Source: Methylobacterium sp.
Lineage (GTDB): Bacteria; Pseudomonadota; Alphaproteobacteria; Rhizobiales; Beijerinckiaceae
Reading direction: 5' to 3'
NCBI GenBank assembly: GCA_002928875.1
Contig: PERO01000020.1
Span: 558,001-622,000 of the forward strand
DNA: 64,000 bases
Under the pieces are notes generated by a model, which worked only from the letters and a program-made list of their open reading frames with translations, had not been told where the DNA came from and searched no databases. The translations under genes and the position numbers were made by a program. This document shows, in pieces, positions 12,013 through 23,977 of this stretch; the stretch's first letter is position 1; each line of letters starts with the position of its first letter.

Positions 12013-12789
12013 ATGGCTGATTACGATCGCAACGCTTATGCCCCCTATGCCGCGGGCATGGGCCGTTCCATGAGCGCCGCCCAGTATGATGCTGGCCTGC
12101 GCTCGTACATGCTCGGCATCTACAACCACATGTCCATCGCCCTGGCCATTTCCGGCCTGGTGGCGATCGGCGCCTTCATGCTTGGCACCACCACGGGTGT
12201 GAACGGCCGTCTGGCCCTGACGCCCTTCGGCCAGGCCATCTGGCTGAGCCCGCTGAAGTGGGTGGTGATGCTGGCTCCGCTCGGCTTCGTGCTGCTGCTC
12301 TCGTTCCGCTGGGAGCGGATGAGCTACGGCAGCCTGCTCGGCACGTTCTACAGCTTCGCGGCCATCATGGGCCTCTCGCTGTCGAGCGTGTTCGTGATCT
12401 ACAAGCTGGGCTCGATCGCGCAGGTGTTCTTCATCACCGCTGCGGCCTTCGGCGCGCTGTCGCTGTTCGGCTACACGACGAAGAAGGACCTGAGCGGCAT
12501 GGGCAAGTTCCTGCTGATGGGTCTGTTCGGCCTCATCATCGCCGGCCTCGTGAACATCTTCATGAAGTCGTCGGCCCTTCAGTTCGCGATCAACGTGATC
12601 GGCGTGCTGGTCTTCGCGGGTCTCACCGCGTGGGACACCCAGCGCCTGAAGGAAGAGTATGATGTGGTGGCGGGCGACCAGACGCTGATGCAGAAGTGGT
12701 CGCTGATGGGCGCGCTGACGCTGTATCTGAACTTCATCAACATGTTCCAGATGCTGCTGCAGCTCTTCGGCGTCCGCAACGAGGAATAA
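12013..12789 (+). CDS. Bax inhibitor-1/YccA (YbhL) family membrane protein
   Basis: Multi-TM protein, YNHMSIALAISGLVAIGAFM, LYLNFINMFQMLLQLFG C-terminus. Confidence 0.95.
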   Translation: MADYDRNAYAPYAAGMGRSMSAAQYDAGLRSYMLGIYNHMSIALAISGLVAIGAFMLGTTTGVNGRLALTPFGQAIWLSPLKWVVMLAPLGFVLLLSFRWERMSYGSLLGTFYSFAAIMGLSLSSVFVIYKLGSIAQVFFITAAAFGALSLFGYTTKKDLSGMGKFLLMGLFGLIIAGLVNIFMKSSALQFAINVIGVLVFAGLTAWDTQRLKEEYDVVAGDQTLMQKWSLMGALTLYLNFINMFQMLLQLFGVRNEE

Positions 12790-12814
12790 GCGCCGCGCAA
12801 GGCCTGAACATCGA

Positions 12815-12840
12815 AAGCCCCGGGAAACCGGGGCTTTTTT
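12815..12840 (+). terminator. Rho-independent terminator
   Basis: AAGCCCCGG-GAAA-CCGGGGCTTTTTT. Confidence 0.9.
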
Positions 12841-12898
12841 CATGCAGGCCGGATTATGAAGGCATGCCGCGCGTCGCCCGGCCGGGCGGGCAGCGCCC

Positions 12899-13279
12899 TC
12901 AATCCACCCGTTTCGGCTTGTCGAGCACCTTGAGGACGCGCGCGAGATCCGAGCCGCGCTTCAGCACCATGCCTCCTTGCGCGATGACAGCGTAGGCGCC
13001 TTGCTTGCCCGCCCGTTTCGGGTCCTTCTCGATCCGGTAGAGCGGGGTTTCGCCCGTATGCCGCAGGATGGCGAACACCGCGCGGTCACGCCCGAAGGCG
13101 ATGGCGTAATCGCGCCATTCGCCCGTCGCGACATGGCGGCCATAGACATTGAGGATCTCGCTCAGCTCGCGCCGGTCGAAGCGGACATCTTCCGCGATTT
13201 TCCGCGGCGCGAGAGGAATGACCACTCCTCCGCCGATCGTCTTCTGCTCACCCGGAACCGTGTGGTCTGCTCTATCCAT
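12899..13279 (-). CDS. DUF2794 family protein
   Basis: FDRRELSEILNVYGRHVATGEWRDYAIAFGRDRAVFAILRHTGETPLYRIEKDP. Confidence 0.85.
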   Translation of the reverse strand: MDRADHTVPGEQKTIGGGVVIPLAPRKIAEDVRFDRRELSEILNVYGRHVATGEWRDYAIAFGRDRAVFAILRHTGETPLYRIEKDPKRAGKQGAYAVIAQGGMVLKRGSDLARVLKVLDKPKRVD

Positions 13280-13616
13280 GCCGAACTCCAAGGCCAGTGT
13301 GGCAGAATGCCCGAGGCTGGCAACCCTCTTTTGCCAGCGCAACAACCGGCATCGCATTTCACGATTCTGCGCCCCATTCGTTTCAAAACCTGACGGATCT
13401 CCTCAAGCAGACGTCGGAAATGTCACAGTTTGGCCCGATTTCGACCATTCGCGCGCCCAACGCGCACGCGAAGTTCTGTTCAATGCCACGGTGATGGTGC
13501 CAGCGAGACCCTACGCCCCCCAGCCCCCTCGCTTGGTTCCCGATCTGCCGATCCACCGACATGGCAGGGCGGCCCGCGATCTCCTCGCGTGGCCGCCTAT
13601 TTTTTTGGAATGTGGG

Positions 13617-14246
13617 CTATTTTCCTGGAATGCCCGTGTCCCGCGCCTGCCCGTGATATTCCGGGTTGGGCTGCATGCCCGTGGCGGAAGCCATGCGGTT
13701 CGACATCGCGAAGAAGCTCGCCACCGCCGCGATATCCCAGATGTCCCGCTCGCCGAACCCCGAATCCCGCAGCCGCTGGCGATCCGCTTCCTCGATCTCG
13801 GCCGAGGCGCGCGCGACCTTGAGCGCGAAATCCAGCATGGCGCGCTGCTTCGGCGTCACCTTCGCCTGGCGATAGTTCAGGGCCAGCGCCTCCCCCAGGG
13901 CCGGGTCGCCGGAGAGCTGGCGCACCGCCGCGCCATGCGCGACCAGGCAATACCAGCAGCGGTTTTCCGCCGAGACCACCACCGCGATCATCTCGCGCTC
14001 GAGTTTCGTCAGGCCCGAGGGTGCGAGCATCAGATCGTTGTAGAAGGCCGCGAAGGCCTCAAGCTTCGCCATGTCGTGCGAATAGGCGATCAGCACATTC
14101 GGCACGAAACCGATCTTGTCCTGACACTTGGCGAAGTAGGCGGCCATGGCCGGAGACAGGTCCGCGGCCTCCAGCGCCAGGGCCGTCACGTCCTTCGGAG
14201 CGCCGATCGAATTTTTGCATGGCTCGCTGGATTTGATCGGGTTCAC
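13617..14246 (-). CDS. Peroxidase-related / carboxymuconolactone decarboxylase (AhpD-like) family protein
   Basis: REMIAVVVSAENRCWYCLVAHGAAVR (CxxC..H) motif; GTG start assumed at 14246. Confidence 0.88.
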   Translation of the reverse strand: MNPIKSSEPCKNSIGAPKDVTALALEAADLSPAMAAYFAKCQDKIGFVPNVLIAYSHDMAKLEAFAAFYNDLMLAPSGLTKLEREMIAVVVSAENRCWYCLVAHGAAVRQLSGDPALGEALALNYRQAKVTPKQRAMLDFALKVARASAEIEEADRQRLRDSGFGERDIWDIAAVASFFAMSNRMASATGMQPNPEYHGQARDTGIPGK

Positions 14247-14412
14247 CCTTGCCTCCGTTTTGGGCCGGGCGCACAGTTCCGCCCCGCGGACCCTCGGCGA
14301 AAGACGCCATCGCCCTTCGCCCGAAACCGCATCGCCGACGCCTATCAAGCACCAAATTGCGCGAAAAAACCAGCCAGCGCGCTGATTTCGCCGCTCCGGA
14401 GACCTTTCACCC

Positions 14413-17400
14413 ATGCCGAATGATGCGAGCCGCGTGGTCGATCTTCCCGCGAATTCACCCGGTTTGGGAGAGGCTTTCGCCCGCCTGATCTTCTCCGGAG
14501 TCGATCACGAAGACGCGAGCGCCTTCCCGGATTCCGCCCGCCTCGCGATGGGCCAGCGCGCCGCCGCGCATCTGGCGAAGCGCGAGCACGGCGTGGCCAA
14601 GGTCTCGGTTCAGGATTCGGTCGACGGCACCGGCACGGTCATCGAGGTCGTGAACGACGACATGCCGTTCCTGCTCGATTCGACCCTCGCCGAACTGGGC
14701 GAGCGCGGTGTCTCGCTGCGGCTCGTCGCGCATCCCATCCTCGCGGTCGAGCGCAGCGGCGATGGCGCCCTGAAGCGGCTGCTCGGCGCCGCGACGGGCC
14801 GGGAGATGCCGCCCGTCCAGCGCGAAAGCTACCTGCATATCGAGATCGCCGAAAAACTCGGATCGGGCGAGCGGCAGGCCCTGACGGACGCGCTGGAACT
14901 CATCTATCGCGAGATCCGCGCGGCCGTCGCCGATTGGCTGCCGATGCGCGGGCGGCTCGCGGAGATCGCGACACGCTATCGCGCCAATCCGCCCATGCTG
15001 CCGGCCGACGAGATCGCGGAAGCCGTGCAGTTCCTCGATTGGCTGCTTGCGGACAACTTCACCTTCCTCGGCATGCGCGAATATCGGTTCGAGACGCATG
15101 ACATCTCGACCGATCCCATCCCCGGCGATGGACTCGGCATCCTGCGCGATCCCGATGTGAAGGTGCTGCGCCGGGGCCACCAGCTTGTCGTGATCACGCC
15201 GGAGATCCGCACCTTCCTGCAGGAACCGACGCCGCTCTTCGTGCAGAAGGCGAATGTGAAATCGCGCGTGCATCGCCGCGTCTATCTCGATTATGTCGGC
15301 GTGAAGCTGCTCAATCCGCGGGGCGAACTCGAAGGCGAGTTGCGCGTCATCGGCCTCTTCACGTCCTCCGCCTACAACAACGCGGCACGCACGGTGCCCT
15401 ATCTGCGCCACAAGGTGGCGCGGGTGGTGGAGCGCGCGGGGTTCGACCCCGCGAGCCATTCCGGCAAGGCACTGCTCAACGTGCTGGAGAATTACCCGCG
15501 CGACGAGCTGTTCCAGGTCGATATCGAGACGCTCTACAACTTCTCGATTGACGTGCTGGCGCTGACCGAACGGCCGCGCCTGCGGGCGCTGGCGCGCGTC
15601 GACCGGTTCGACCGCTTCGTGTCGGTGATGGTCTATGTGCCGAAGGATCGCTACGACACCAGCGTGCGCCTGCGCATCGGCGATTTTCTCGCCCGGATCT
15701 ATGACGGGCGCGTCTCGGCCGCCTATCCGGCCTACCCGGAAGGACCGCTCTCGCGCACGCATTACATCATCGGCCGCACGAATTCGCCGACGCCGACGAT
15801 TGACCGTGCGGAACTCGAAGCCGGCATCCATGCCATCGTCCGCACCTGGGCCGACGGCCTGCGCGACGCACTCGACGAGACCGCCCGCCAGGAAGCGCGC
15901 GATTGGTTCGCGCGCTTCGGCTCGGCGTTCAACGCGGCCTATCGCGAGGCCTTCGGCGCGCATGAGGCCATCGCCGATATCCGCGTGCTCGATCGGCTCT
16001 CGCCGGACAGGCCCTTTGCCTTCGGCATTTCCCGGAAGGCGGGCGAACCCGAGACGCGCGCCAGCCTGAAGGTCTTCTCCTTCGGCCGACCGGTGACCCT
16101 GTCCCAGCGCGTTCCGATCCTCGAGAATCTGGGCTTTACCGTCATCAACGAGCGCTCCTATCGGGTGACGCCGGCGGGCGGGAGCGAGGAGCCGCTCTGG
16201 CTCCATGACATGACCCTCGAGCGCGCCAAGGGCGGCGCCATCGACATCACCACCCTCGAAAAGCCGCTCGAAGCCGCGCTCGACGCGATTTTCGCAGGAA
16301 GGCTCGAAACGGACCGCTTCAATTTCCTCATCACCGAGGCGGGCCTCTCGCCCCGCGAGGCGGATATCCTGAGGGCCTATGCGCGTTATCTGCGCCAGAT
16401 CGGCGTGCCCTATGGCCAAGTCTACATCGCCGATGCGCTGGCCCGCTACCCGGCGGCGGCGCGCGGATTGGTGCGCGCCTTCGACGTGCGCTTCAACCCG
16501 GATCTGCCGGGTGACCGCGCCGAACAGGCGGCCGCGGTCCAGGCGACTTTGCTCGCCGAGATCGACCGCATCACGAGCCTCGACGACGACCGCATCTTCC
16601 GTCGCCTGCTGAACCTGATCGAGGCGAGCCTGCGCACCAATGTCTACCAGCGGGTGGACGGCAACACGCGCCCCACCATCGCCTTCAAGCTGCAATGCTC
16701 GGCCGTGGAAAACCTGCCGCTGCCGCGCCCGCTCTACGAGATCTTCGTCTCCGCACCGGATGTCGAGGGCCTGCACCTGCGCTTCGGGCAGGTCGCGCGC
16801 GGCGGCCTGCGCTGGTCGGATCGCCCGATGGATTTCCGCACCGAGATCCTCGGCCTCGTGAAGGCGCAGCAGGTGAAGAACACCGTCATCGTGCCGGTGG
16901 GCGCGAAGGGCGGCTTCGTGCCGAAACTCCTGCCTCCGGCCTCGGATCGCGACGCCTGGTTCGCGGAAGGCACGCGCGCCTACAAGATCTTCATCAACGC
17001 GCTGCTCGACCTGACCGACACGATCCGCGACGGCCAGATCGTGCCGCCGGCCGACACGCTGCGCCATGATGGCGACGACCCCTATCTCGTGGTGGCGGCC
17101 GACAAGGGCACCGCGACCTTCTCCGACACCGCCAACGGCATCTCGGAAGCGCGCGGCCACTGGCTCGGCGATGCCTTCGCCTCCGGCGGCTCGGCCGGCT
17201 ACGACCACAAGAAGATGGCCATCACCGCGCGCGGCGCCTGGGAAGCCGTGAAGCGGCATTTCCGCGAGATGGATGTCGACATCCAGACGACGCCCTTCAC
17301 GGTGGCCGGCGTGGGCGACATGTCCGGCGACGTGTTCGGCAACGGCATGCTGCTTTCGCCCGCGATCAAGCTCATCGCGGCCTTCGATCATCGCGACATC

Positions 17401-19173
17401 TTCCTCGATCCGAACCCGGACCCGAAATCCGCCTTCAACGAGCGCCAGCGGCTCTTCGAGAAGCCCCGTTCGAGCTGGCAGGATTACGATGCGACGCTGA
17501 TCTCGAAGGGCGGCGGGGTGTTCTCGCGCGCGCTGAAGAAGATCCCGCTCAGCCCGGAAATCCGCACCGCGCTCGGCATCGAGGCGGAGGAAGCGACACC
17601 CCAGCAGGTGATGACGGCGATCCTCAAGGCGAAGGTCGATCTCCTCTGGTTCGGCGGCATCGGCACCTATATCCGCGCCTCGACCGAAACCGACGCCGAA
17701 GCCGGCGACCGCGCGAACGATGCCATCCGCATCGCCGGTGCGGAGGTGAATGCGCGGGTGATCGGCGAGGGCGCCAATCTCGGCATGACCCAGAAAGGCC
17801 GCATCGAGGCCGCCATGAAAGGCGTGAAGCTCAACACCGACGCCATCGACAACTCCGCCGGCGTGAATTCCTCGGATGTCGAAGTGAACCTCAAGATCGC
17901 GCTGGCGATCCCCGAAACCGATGGTCGCCTGCCGCGCGCCGCCCGCAACATTCTGCTCGCCGACATGACCGACGAGGTCGCGGGCCTCGTGCTGCGCAAC
18001 AACTACCTGCAGAGCCTCGCGCTCTCGCTCGCGGAGCGGCACGGCGCCGCGCTCAACGCCGAAATGGTCGATCTCATGCGCGCCATGGAAGCCGAGGGCC
18101 GGCTCGACCGCGCGGTGGAACATCTGCCGTCGAACCGCGAGGTGGCGGAGCGGACGGCGAAGGGCCAGGGCCTCACGCGGCCGGAACTCGCGGTGCTGCT
18201 CGCCTATGCCAAACTCTCGCTCTACGAGCATCTGCTCGCGAGCGACGTGCCGGATGACCCCTATCTCAGCCTTGAATTGCGGCGCTATTTCCCGCGCCCC
18301 GTGCAGAAGCAGTTCCCGGATGCGATCGAGAAGCACCGGCTGCGGCGCGAGATCGTCGCGACACAGCTCGCGAACGCGGTCATCAACCGCTGCGGGCCGG
18401 GCATCGTGGTGCGTCTTCAGGGCCGCACGGGGCGTTCGGTGGGCGATATCGTGCGGGCCTATGCGCTGGCGCGCGATGTCTTCGGCATCGTGAAGATCAA
18501 CAACGCCATCGATGCGCTGGATACCCGGCTGAGCGGCGCCCGCCAGCTCGAACTCTACGCCGCGGCGGCCGATCATGCCGCCGAGCGCATGCTCTGGTTC
18601 CTGCGCAATCTGGATTTCGCGCCGGGTCTCGCCGCGCTCTCCAAGCGGTTCGGCGGCGCCGTGGGCGGGGTCGCGAAGGACGCGAAGGCGCTATTCGCGC
18701 CGGAAGCCCTCGCCATCCGGCAGGAGCGCCTCGATGTCTACACGGCCGACCACGTGCCGCCGGCGCTCGCGCAGTCCATCGCGGATATCCCCGCCTTGGG
18801 CATGGCGCTCGACGGTGTGCTGGTCGCCGAACGCACCGAGGCCAGCGTGCCGGAAGCGGTACGGACCTTGTTCGCGCTGGCCGATGAATTCGATCTCGCG
18901 GGCCTCAGGGACGACGCGGCAAACCTGCGCGCGACCGATCCCTTCGAGCGCCTCGCGATCGACCGCGCGGCGGCCGCTTCGGAGGAAGCCCTGCGCCGCA
19001 TCGCGGTGGAGGTGTTGAAGAATGGCGCGGGCGGCATTCCCGCCTGGCTGGCGCAGAAGGGGGCGGCGGTGGAAAATGCCAAGCGCACCATTCAGGATCT
19101 GCGCGCCGGCGCGCTGAACCAGGCGAAGCTCACGGTGCTCGGCGGCCTGCTGGGCGATCTGGCGCGGGGTTGA
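14413..19173 (+). CDS. NAD-specific glutamate dehydrogenase (large, ~180 kDa type)
   Basis: 1586-aa [55 protein letters not shown]. Confidence 0.96.
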   Translation: MPNDASRVVDLPANSPGLGEAFARLIFSGVDHEDASAFPDSARLAMGQRAAAHLAKREHGVAKVSVQDSVDGTGTVIEVVNDDMPFLLDSTLAELGERGVSLRLVAHPILAVERSGDGALKRLLGAATGREMPPVQRESYLHIEIAEKLGSGERQALTDALELIYREIRAAVADWLPMRGRLAEIATRYRANPPMLPADEIAEAVQFLDWLLADNFTFLGMREYRFETHDISTDPIPGDGLGILRDPDVKVLRRGHQLVVITPEIRTFLQEPTPLFVQKANVKSRVHRRVYLDYVGVKLLNPRGELEGELRVIGLFTSSAYNNAARTVPYLRHKVARVVERAGFDPASHSGKALLNVLENYPRDELFQVDIETLYNFSIDVLALTERPRLRALARVDRFDRFVSVMVYVPKDRYDTSVRLRIGDFLARIYDGRVSAAYPAYPEGPLSRTHYIIGRTNSPTPTIDRAELEAGIHAIVRTWADGLRDALDETARQEARDWFARFGSAFNAAYREAFGAHEAIADIRVLDRLSPDRPFAFGISRKAGEPETRASLKVFSFGRPVTLSQRVPILENLGFTVINERSYRVTPAGGSEEPLWLHDMTLERAKGGAIDITTLEKPLEAALDAIFAGRLETDRFNFLITEAGLSPREADILRAYARYLRQIGVPYGQVYIADALARYPAAARGLVRAFDVRFNPDLPGDRAEQAAAVQATLLAEIDRITSLDDDRIFRRLLNLIEASLRTNVYQRVDGNTRPTIAFKLQCSAVENLPLPRPLYEIFVSAPDVEGLHLRFGQVARGGLRWSDRPMDFRTEILGLVKAQQVKNTVIVPVGAKGGFVPKLLPPASDRDAWFAEGTRAYKIFINALLDLTDTIRDGQIVPPADTLRHDGDDPYLVVAADKGTATFSDTANGISEARGHWLGDAFASGGSAGYDHKKMAITARGAWEAVKRHFREMDVDIQTTPFTVAGVGDMSGDVFGNGMLLSPAIKLIAAFDHRDIFLDPNPDPKSAFNERQRLFEKPRSSWQDYDATLISKGGGVFSRALKKIPLSPEIRTALGIEAEEATPQQVMTAILKAKVDLLWFGGIGTYIRASTETDAEAGDRANDAIRIAGAEVNARVIGEGANLGMTQKGRIEAAMKGVKLNTDAIDNSAGVNSSDVEVNLKIALAIPETDGRLPRAARNILLADMTDEVAGLVLRNNYLQSLALSLAERHGAALNAEMVDLMRAMEAEGRLDRAVEHLPSNREVAERTAKGQGLTRPELAVLLAYAKLSLYEHLLASDVPDDPYLSLELRRYFPRPVQKQFPDAIEKHRLRREIVATQLANAVINRCGPGIVVRLQGRTGRSVGDIVRAYALARDVFGIVKINNAIDALDTRLSGARQLELYAAAADHAAERMLWFLRNLDFAPGLAALSKRFGGAVGGVAKDAKALFAPEALAIRQERLDVYTADHVPPALAQSIADIPALGMALDGVLVAERTEASVPEAVRTLFALADEFDLAGLRDDAANLRATDPFERLAIDRAAAASEEALRRIAVEVLKNGAGGIPAWLAQKGAAVENAKRTIQDLRAGALNQAKLTVLGGLLGDLARG

Positions 19174-19182
19174 CCCGCGCCC

Positions 19183-20787
19183 TCAATGCCGGAAATGGCG
19201 CGTGCCGGTAAAGACCATGGCGAGGCCCGCCTTGTTGGCGGCCTCGATGACTTCCGGATCGCGCACCGAACCGCCGGGCTGGATCACCGCCGTGGCGCCT
19301 GCCGCGACGAGCGCCTCGAGCCCATCCGCGAAGGGGAAGAAGGCATCCGACGCCGCGACCGAGCCCACCGTCAGCGGCTTGTCGGAACCCAGCGCCTTCG
19401 CCGCCTCGCCCGCCTTCCACGCGGCGATGCGGGCGCTGTCGACCCGGCTCATCTGGCCCGCGCCGATGCCCACGGTCGCGCCCTGCCGCGCATAGACGAT
19501 GGCATTCGATTTCACATGCTTCACCACGCGATAGGCGAAACGCAGATCGGCCATCTCGGCCTCGGTCGGCATGCGGTTGGTGACGACCTTCAATTCCATG
19601 TCGTCGACCACCGCATTGTCGCGGGATTGCACCAGCGTGCCGCCCGCGATGGAACGAGAGACGAAACCACCCGCGCGGCGATCCGGTAGGCCGCCGGTCA
19701 GCAGCAGCCGCAGATTCTTCTTCGCAGCGATGATCCCGATCGCTTCCTCCGTCGCATCCGGCGCGATGATCACCTCGGTGAAGATCTCGGTGATGGCCTT
19801 CGCCGCCTCGGCATCGAGCGTGCGATTGGCCGCGACGATGCCGCCAAAGGCCGAGACGGGATCGCATGCGAGCGCCGCGCGATAGGCCGCGACGAGGCTT
19901 CCCGCCTCCGCGACGCCGCACGGATTGGCATGCTTGATGATGGCGATGGCGGCGGTGCGCCCGGCTTCGAATTCGGCCACGCATTCGAAGGCGGCATCGG
20001 CGTCATTGAGGTTGTTGTAGGAAAGCGCCTTGCCCTGCACCTGCCGGGCGCTGGCGACGCCGAGGCGCGGACTGGCCGGGTCAAGCACGAGGCGCGCGCT
20101 CTGATGCGGATTCTCGCCATAGCGCAATTCGGTGCCTTCCGCCTCGGAGGCGAGCTTCGGGCCGTTGGCCGTCGCGGCTGCGAACCAGGTGGAGACCGCG
20201 CGATCATAGGCCGCGGTATGGGCATAGGCCTTCGCGGCGAGCGCCTTGCGGAAGACGAAGCGGGTTTCGCCGGCATTGTCTTCGAGCTCGGCGATCAGCG
20301 CATCGTAATCGCGCGGGTCGACGACCACGCAAACCGATTCGTGATTCTTCGCGCCGGAACGGATCATCGCCGGACCGCCGATATCGATGTTCTCGATGGT
20401 GGTTTCATAATCGGCGCCGCGCGCGACCGTCTCGCGGAAGGGATAGAGGTTCACCACGACGAGATCGATGGGCTGGATGGCATGCGCCAGCAGCGACGCC
20501 TCGTGTTCCGGATTGCCGCGCACGGCCAGCAGGCCGCCATGCACATTGGGATGCAGCGTCTTCACGCGGCCATCCATCATCTCGGGGAAGCCGGTGAGTT
20601 CAGAAATATCCATCACCGGCAAACCGGCCGCGGCCAAAGCCGCCCGCGTACCACCCGTGGAGACGAGCGCGATGCCGCGCGCCGCAAGCTTCTGCGCGAA
20701 CGGCACGAGCCCGGCCTTGTCGGAGACGGAGAGCAGCGCGCGCTGGATGGGGCGGGTATTGGTCGGCATGAGGGGAAAATCCGGCAA
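19183..20787 (-). CDS. purH: Bifunctional AICAR formyltransferase/IMP cyclohydrolase
   Basis: [48 protein letters not shown]. Confidence 0.98.
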   Translation of the reverse strand: MPDFPLMPTNTRPIQRALLSVSDKAGLVPFAQKLAARGIALVSTGGTRAALAAAGLPVMDISELTGFPEMMDGRVKTLHPNVHGGLLAVRGNPEHEASLLAHAIQPIDLVVVNLYPFRETVARGADYETTIENIDIGGPAMIRSGAKNHESVCVVVDPRDYDALIAELEDNAGETRFVFRKALAAKAYAHTAAYDRAVSTWFAAATANGPKLASEAEGTELRYGENPHQSARLVLDPASPRLGVASARQVQGKALSYNNLNDADAAFECVAEFEAGRTAAIAIIKHANPCGVAEAGSLVAAYRAALACDPVSAFGGIVAANRTLDAEAAKAITEIFTEVIIAPDATEEAIGIIAAKKNLRLLLTGGLPDRRAGGFVSRSIAGGTLVQSRDNAVVDDMELKVVTNRMPTEAEMADLRFAYRVVKHVKSNAIVYARQGATVGIGAGQMSRVDSARIAAWKAGEAAKALGSDKPLTVGSVAASDAFFPFADGLEALVAAGATAVIQPGGSVRDPEVIEAANKAGLAMVFTGTRHFRH

Positions 20788-20874
20788 TCAGGAAAGCTGG
20801 CGGGCGCTTAGCACAGGGTTTCCGCCCGCGCCATCACCCGTTCCGAGAAGGATGGGCGGCGCGCGGCGCGAATT

Positions 20875-22548
20875 TCAGACGAATTCCGGCATGTAGGGCA
20901 GGATGCGCCAACCGATTTCGGTCGAACCGGCGATTTCCGCCTCGATGACGAGGCAATGCGAACGGTTATGCGGCGAGCCTGCCTCGAAAACCCGGCTTTC
21001 CTCGACCAGTACCGTATGGCCGGGCGCCTCGAAGACGAACTGGTCGTAGCCCGGCTTGCCCTCGGGCAGACGCAAAACCACCGCATCCGGCCGGCTGAGA
21101 CGCACGGGCACGAGACGCGGGTTGAGGTGGAAGGCAATCGTCACCAGCCGCTGCCGCGCCTCGCCGGTGAGATCGTCGAAACGGTCCCGTCCGATCAGCC
21201 CGGCGAAAGCATCGACCAGCGTCAATTGCCGTTCGAGCGCATAGCCGTGCCGATCGATAAAGCCGCGATGCCCGAGCGTCAGCGTCTCGCCGGTTTCGCT
21301 GCGTGCCCGCAAGGGTGCCACCGCACCGGCCAAAGGTCTCAGGCGGGTCTCGGTCTCGCCCGTGACCATCATGGCATCGTAGAGACTGCCGAGGCCGTCG
21401 CCATCGATCAGCACCGAGGAATGCGCCGCGGCCGAGCGATAGGCGCGGGCAATGGCCGCATCCGCGCCGGGCGGCATGCCGCAGGAGGTGATGATGCGAT
21501 CCGCCCGGCTCGAGAATTCGAAGGCCAGCGCGCTGGCCCCGGCCCGGCCCGCGCAGGAGCGGCGCGGCGGGGTTCCGGCATCGGCGATCAGCACGGCATG
21601 GGCGTTTTCGAGCCGCTCGAACCCGGTCTCCACGGCCGAGGTCAGCAGCGTCGCCGGGCCGCGCCGCGATCGGATGACCTCGCCGGCGAGGTCACGTGCG
21701 ATGCGCCCGCCGCCATTCATCAGGGTCAGCCCGCCATCCGGATGCTGGAGCAGGCGCAGGAAGGCGATCATGTCGGTCAGCGTCGAGGCGACCGCCGGCG
21801 GTGGCGCGATCTGCCGCACGCGATAGAGCGCCAGCATCGCCACGAGGTCGGCCGCGATGAGCGCCACCGTGCCGCAATCGCGGTCCTGCGTCGCACCATC
21901 GGGCGCCACCAGTGCCGCGAGAGCCATGTCGAGCGCCTGTTCGGCACGCGGAATGGCCCTGCGGCCACGATCGAGTGCGAGGGCGTGGAAGGCCAGGCCC
22001 ACCGCGGCGTGCAGGCGCGCCACGCCCAGATCCGGCCGGCGCGCATAGACCGCCAGCAGCGCGCCATCGCGCGCGAGCTGATCGAGCAGGCGCTCGTAGC
22101 CGGGGCGATCCTCGCCTTCCGCCAGCAGGCCGGAATGGGTGACCCAGGCGATGACGCGCCGCGCCACCACCGCAGGGTGGTCGGCGATGGGCGAGCGCTC
22201 CTTCTCCGGCAATGTCAGGAAATCCCGGACGAGCTTGCGGGCATGGGCGCGCACTTCCGGAAGGGGGCTCGCATCGCAATGGGCGAGCCAGCCGAATCCG
22301 TAGAGCGCCCGCACGAAGCCTTCCGACGGCGGATGGACGAGAAAGGGCGAACGGTCGCCGCAGAGCAGGCTGCGCCCGCCCAGAACCACCTGGCCCGCCG
22401 CGATATCCGCGGCGATCGAGGGGTCCGCGAGGTGGATATGCGGGGCGAGATAGGCGAAACGCCGCGCGCGATAGGACCGCCGGAACAGCGCGGATGTGGC
22501 GAGGCCGAGACGCATCTTCAGCCAGGCCTGTTTCAGGCGAAGGCGCAT
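20875..22548 (-). CDS. Heparinase II/III family protein
   Basis: C-terminal heparinase-like block (HSSVLIDGDGLGSLYD..., LGHRGFIDRHGYALERQLTL); start MRLRLKQAWLK. Confidence 0.82.
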   Translation of the reverse strand: MRLRLKQAWLKMRLGLATSALFRRSYRARRFAYLAPHIHLADPSIAADIAAGQVVLGGRSLLCGDRSPFLVHPPSEGFVRALYGFGWLAHCDASPLPEVRAHARKLVRDFLTLPEKERSPIADHPAVVARRVIAWVTHSGLLAEGEDRPGYERLLDQLARDGALLAVYARRPDLGVARLHAAVGLAFHALALDRGRRAIPRAEQALDMALAALVAPDGATQDRDCGTVALIAADLVAMLALYRVRQIAPPPAVASTLTDMIAFLRLLQHPDGGLTLMNGGGRIARDLAGEVIRSRRGPATLLTSAVETGFERLENAHAVLIADAGTPPRRSCAGRAGASALAFEFSSRADRIITSCGMPPGADAAIARAYRSAAAHSSVLIDGDGLGSLYDAMMVTGETETRLRPLAGAVAPLRARSETGETLTLGHRGFIDRHGYALERQLTLVDAFAGLIGRDRFDDLTGEARQRLVTIAFHLNPRLVPVRLSRPDAVVLRLPEGKPGYDQFVFEAPGHTVLVEESRVFEAGSPHNRSHCLVIEAEIAGSTEIGWRILPYMPEFV

Positions 22549-22627
22549 GCCCGGCCGCACCCGTCTTGCCGACTCCAACGCCCCGACCCCACCGTCACCC
22601 GTTAACCTAGCCTTCCCTTTTGACCGA

Positions 22628-23977
22628 TCAGACGCGGCGTTGCAACCGCGCGGCAAAGAAGCCATCCGCACCGCCTTCCGGGGCCAAATGGCTCGGGAGG
22701 ACGCGCAAATCCCCATCCGGAGTGATCATTTCGGCAGGGACGGCGTCCTGCGAAACCGTGACCGGCAAGCGCAGAAATTGTGGATGATTCGCGAGAAAGG
22801 CCTCGACCTGCCGCTCGCCCTCTTCCGGCTCCAGCGAACAGGTGGCGTAGACCAGCACGCCGCCCGGCTTCAGGCGCCCGGCCGCCGAGGCGAGCAGCGC
22901 GGCCTGCTGGCGCGCAAGCGCCAGAATATCGCTGAGCGTCTTCGTCCAGGCCACTTCCGGATGGCGGCGGATGGTGCCCGTGGCCGAGCAGGGGGCATCG
23001 AGAAGGATGGAATCGAACGGCTCCGTCTCGAGCGTCAGCGCATCGCCGACGATCACCTCCGCGGCCAGTTTCAGCCGCGCGAGATTGTCCCGCAGCCTTT
23101 CCGCCCGCTGGGCACTGCGCTCCACCGCCACCACGTCCGCGCCGGCGGCGGCCAGCTGCGCGGTCTTTCCGCCGGGCGCCGCGCAGAGATCCGCGATGCG
23201 CTGGCCGGGCCTCGCGTGCAGAAGGCGTGCGGGCAGCGCGGCGGCGGCATCCTGCACCTGGAAGGCGCCTTCGGCATAGCCCGGCAACGCGGGGATGGCC
23301 GCTTCCGTCTCGAGCCGGAAGGAGCCGGTGGAGAGCATCCGTCCCGGGATGTCCGGCGACAGGGTGGCGAAGGCCGTGAGATCGACCGGCGGTTCCTGCC
23401 GGTGGATCCGCGCCATCGCACCGGCCGCATCCGGGCCATAGGCGCGCGTCCAGCGCTCGAACAGCCATTCGGGGGCATCGGCATGGTCGGGTGTCGCGGC
23501 GAGGATTTCGTTCTTTTCCGCCGCGATGCGCCGCAGCAGCGCATTGGCGAAGGCCGCGTAATGCTTCGCTTCGCCATCGCGCTTGGCGATCTCCACCGCG
23601 CAATCCACGGCCGCGTGGTCCGGCACCTCCATGAACAGAACTTGCGCCACGGCGGTTTCCAGCAGCGGCTGCAATGGCCCGGCCTCGGCGATCTCGCCGG
23701 TTGCCGCCCGCGAGGCCATGGCGAGGCGGATCGTCCCGCGCCGGCGGAAGGCCACCGTGAGGATCGCCCGCGCGAGCCCGAGATCGGCCGGGGGAAGCTG
23801 AAGGGTCTTCGTTTCGAGCGCGAGGGCCTCCTCGATAGGCCGGCGCTCACGCAGCACCCGGCGGTGGGCACGCGCCGCGACAAGGCGGGTGCGGAAACCG
23901 GGCGGCTCGGCGCGCGGGCCTTTCTCGCGCGTCTCTCGCGCGCCCGGCGGACGTTTCGGACCCTGCCAGCGGCTCAT
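22628..23977 (-). CDS. RsmB/NOP family rRNA m5C methyltransferase
   Basis: NusB-like N-terminus, DLCAAPGGKTAQLA, LLDAPCSATGTIRRHPEV, ATCSLEPEE. Confidence 0.95.
   Translation of the reverse strand: MSRWQGPKRPPGARETREKGPRAEPPGFRTRLVAARAHRRVLRERRPIEEALALETKTLQLPPADLGLARAILTVAFRRRGTIRLAMASRAATGEIAEAGPLQPLLETAVAQVLFMEVPDHAAVDCAVEIAKRDGEAKHYAAFANALLRRIAAEKNEILAATPDHADAPEWLFERWTRAYGPDAAGAMARIHRQEPPVDLTAFATLSPDIPGRMLSTGSFRLETEAAIPALPGYAEGAFQVQDAAAALPARLLHARPGQRIADLCAAPGGKTAQLAAAGADVVAVERSAQRAERLRDNLARLKLAAEVIVGDALTLETEPFDSILLDAPCSATGTIRRHPEVAWTKTLSDILALARQQAALLASAAGRLKPGGVLVYATCSLEPEEGERQVEAFLANHPQFLRLPVTVSQDAVPAEMITPDGDLRVLPSHLAPEGGADGFFAARLQRRV

Noticed and set aside
14455-18576. 1373-aa minus-strand ORF antisense to NAD-glutamate dehydrogenase
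   Set aside because: High-GC shadow ORF; Arg/His/Asp/Ala-biased low-information translation opposite a clearly conserved gene.
20956-22605. 549-aa and 532-aa plus-strand ORFs antisense to the heparinase and RsmB genes (also 22496-24094)
   Set aside because: Opposite-strand reading of conserved genes, biased composition, no motif.
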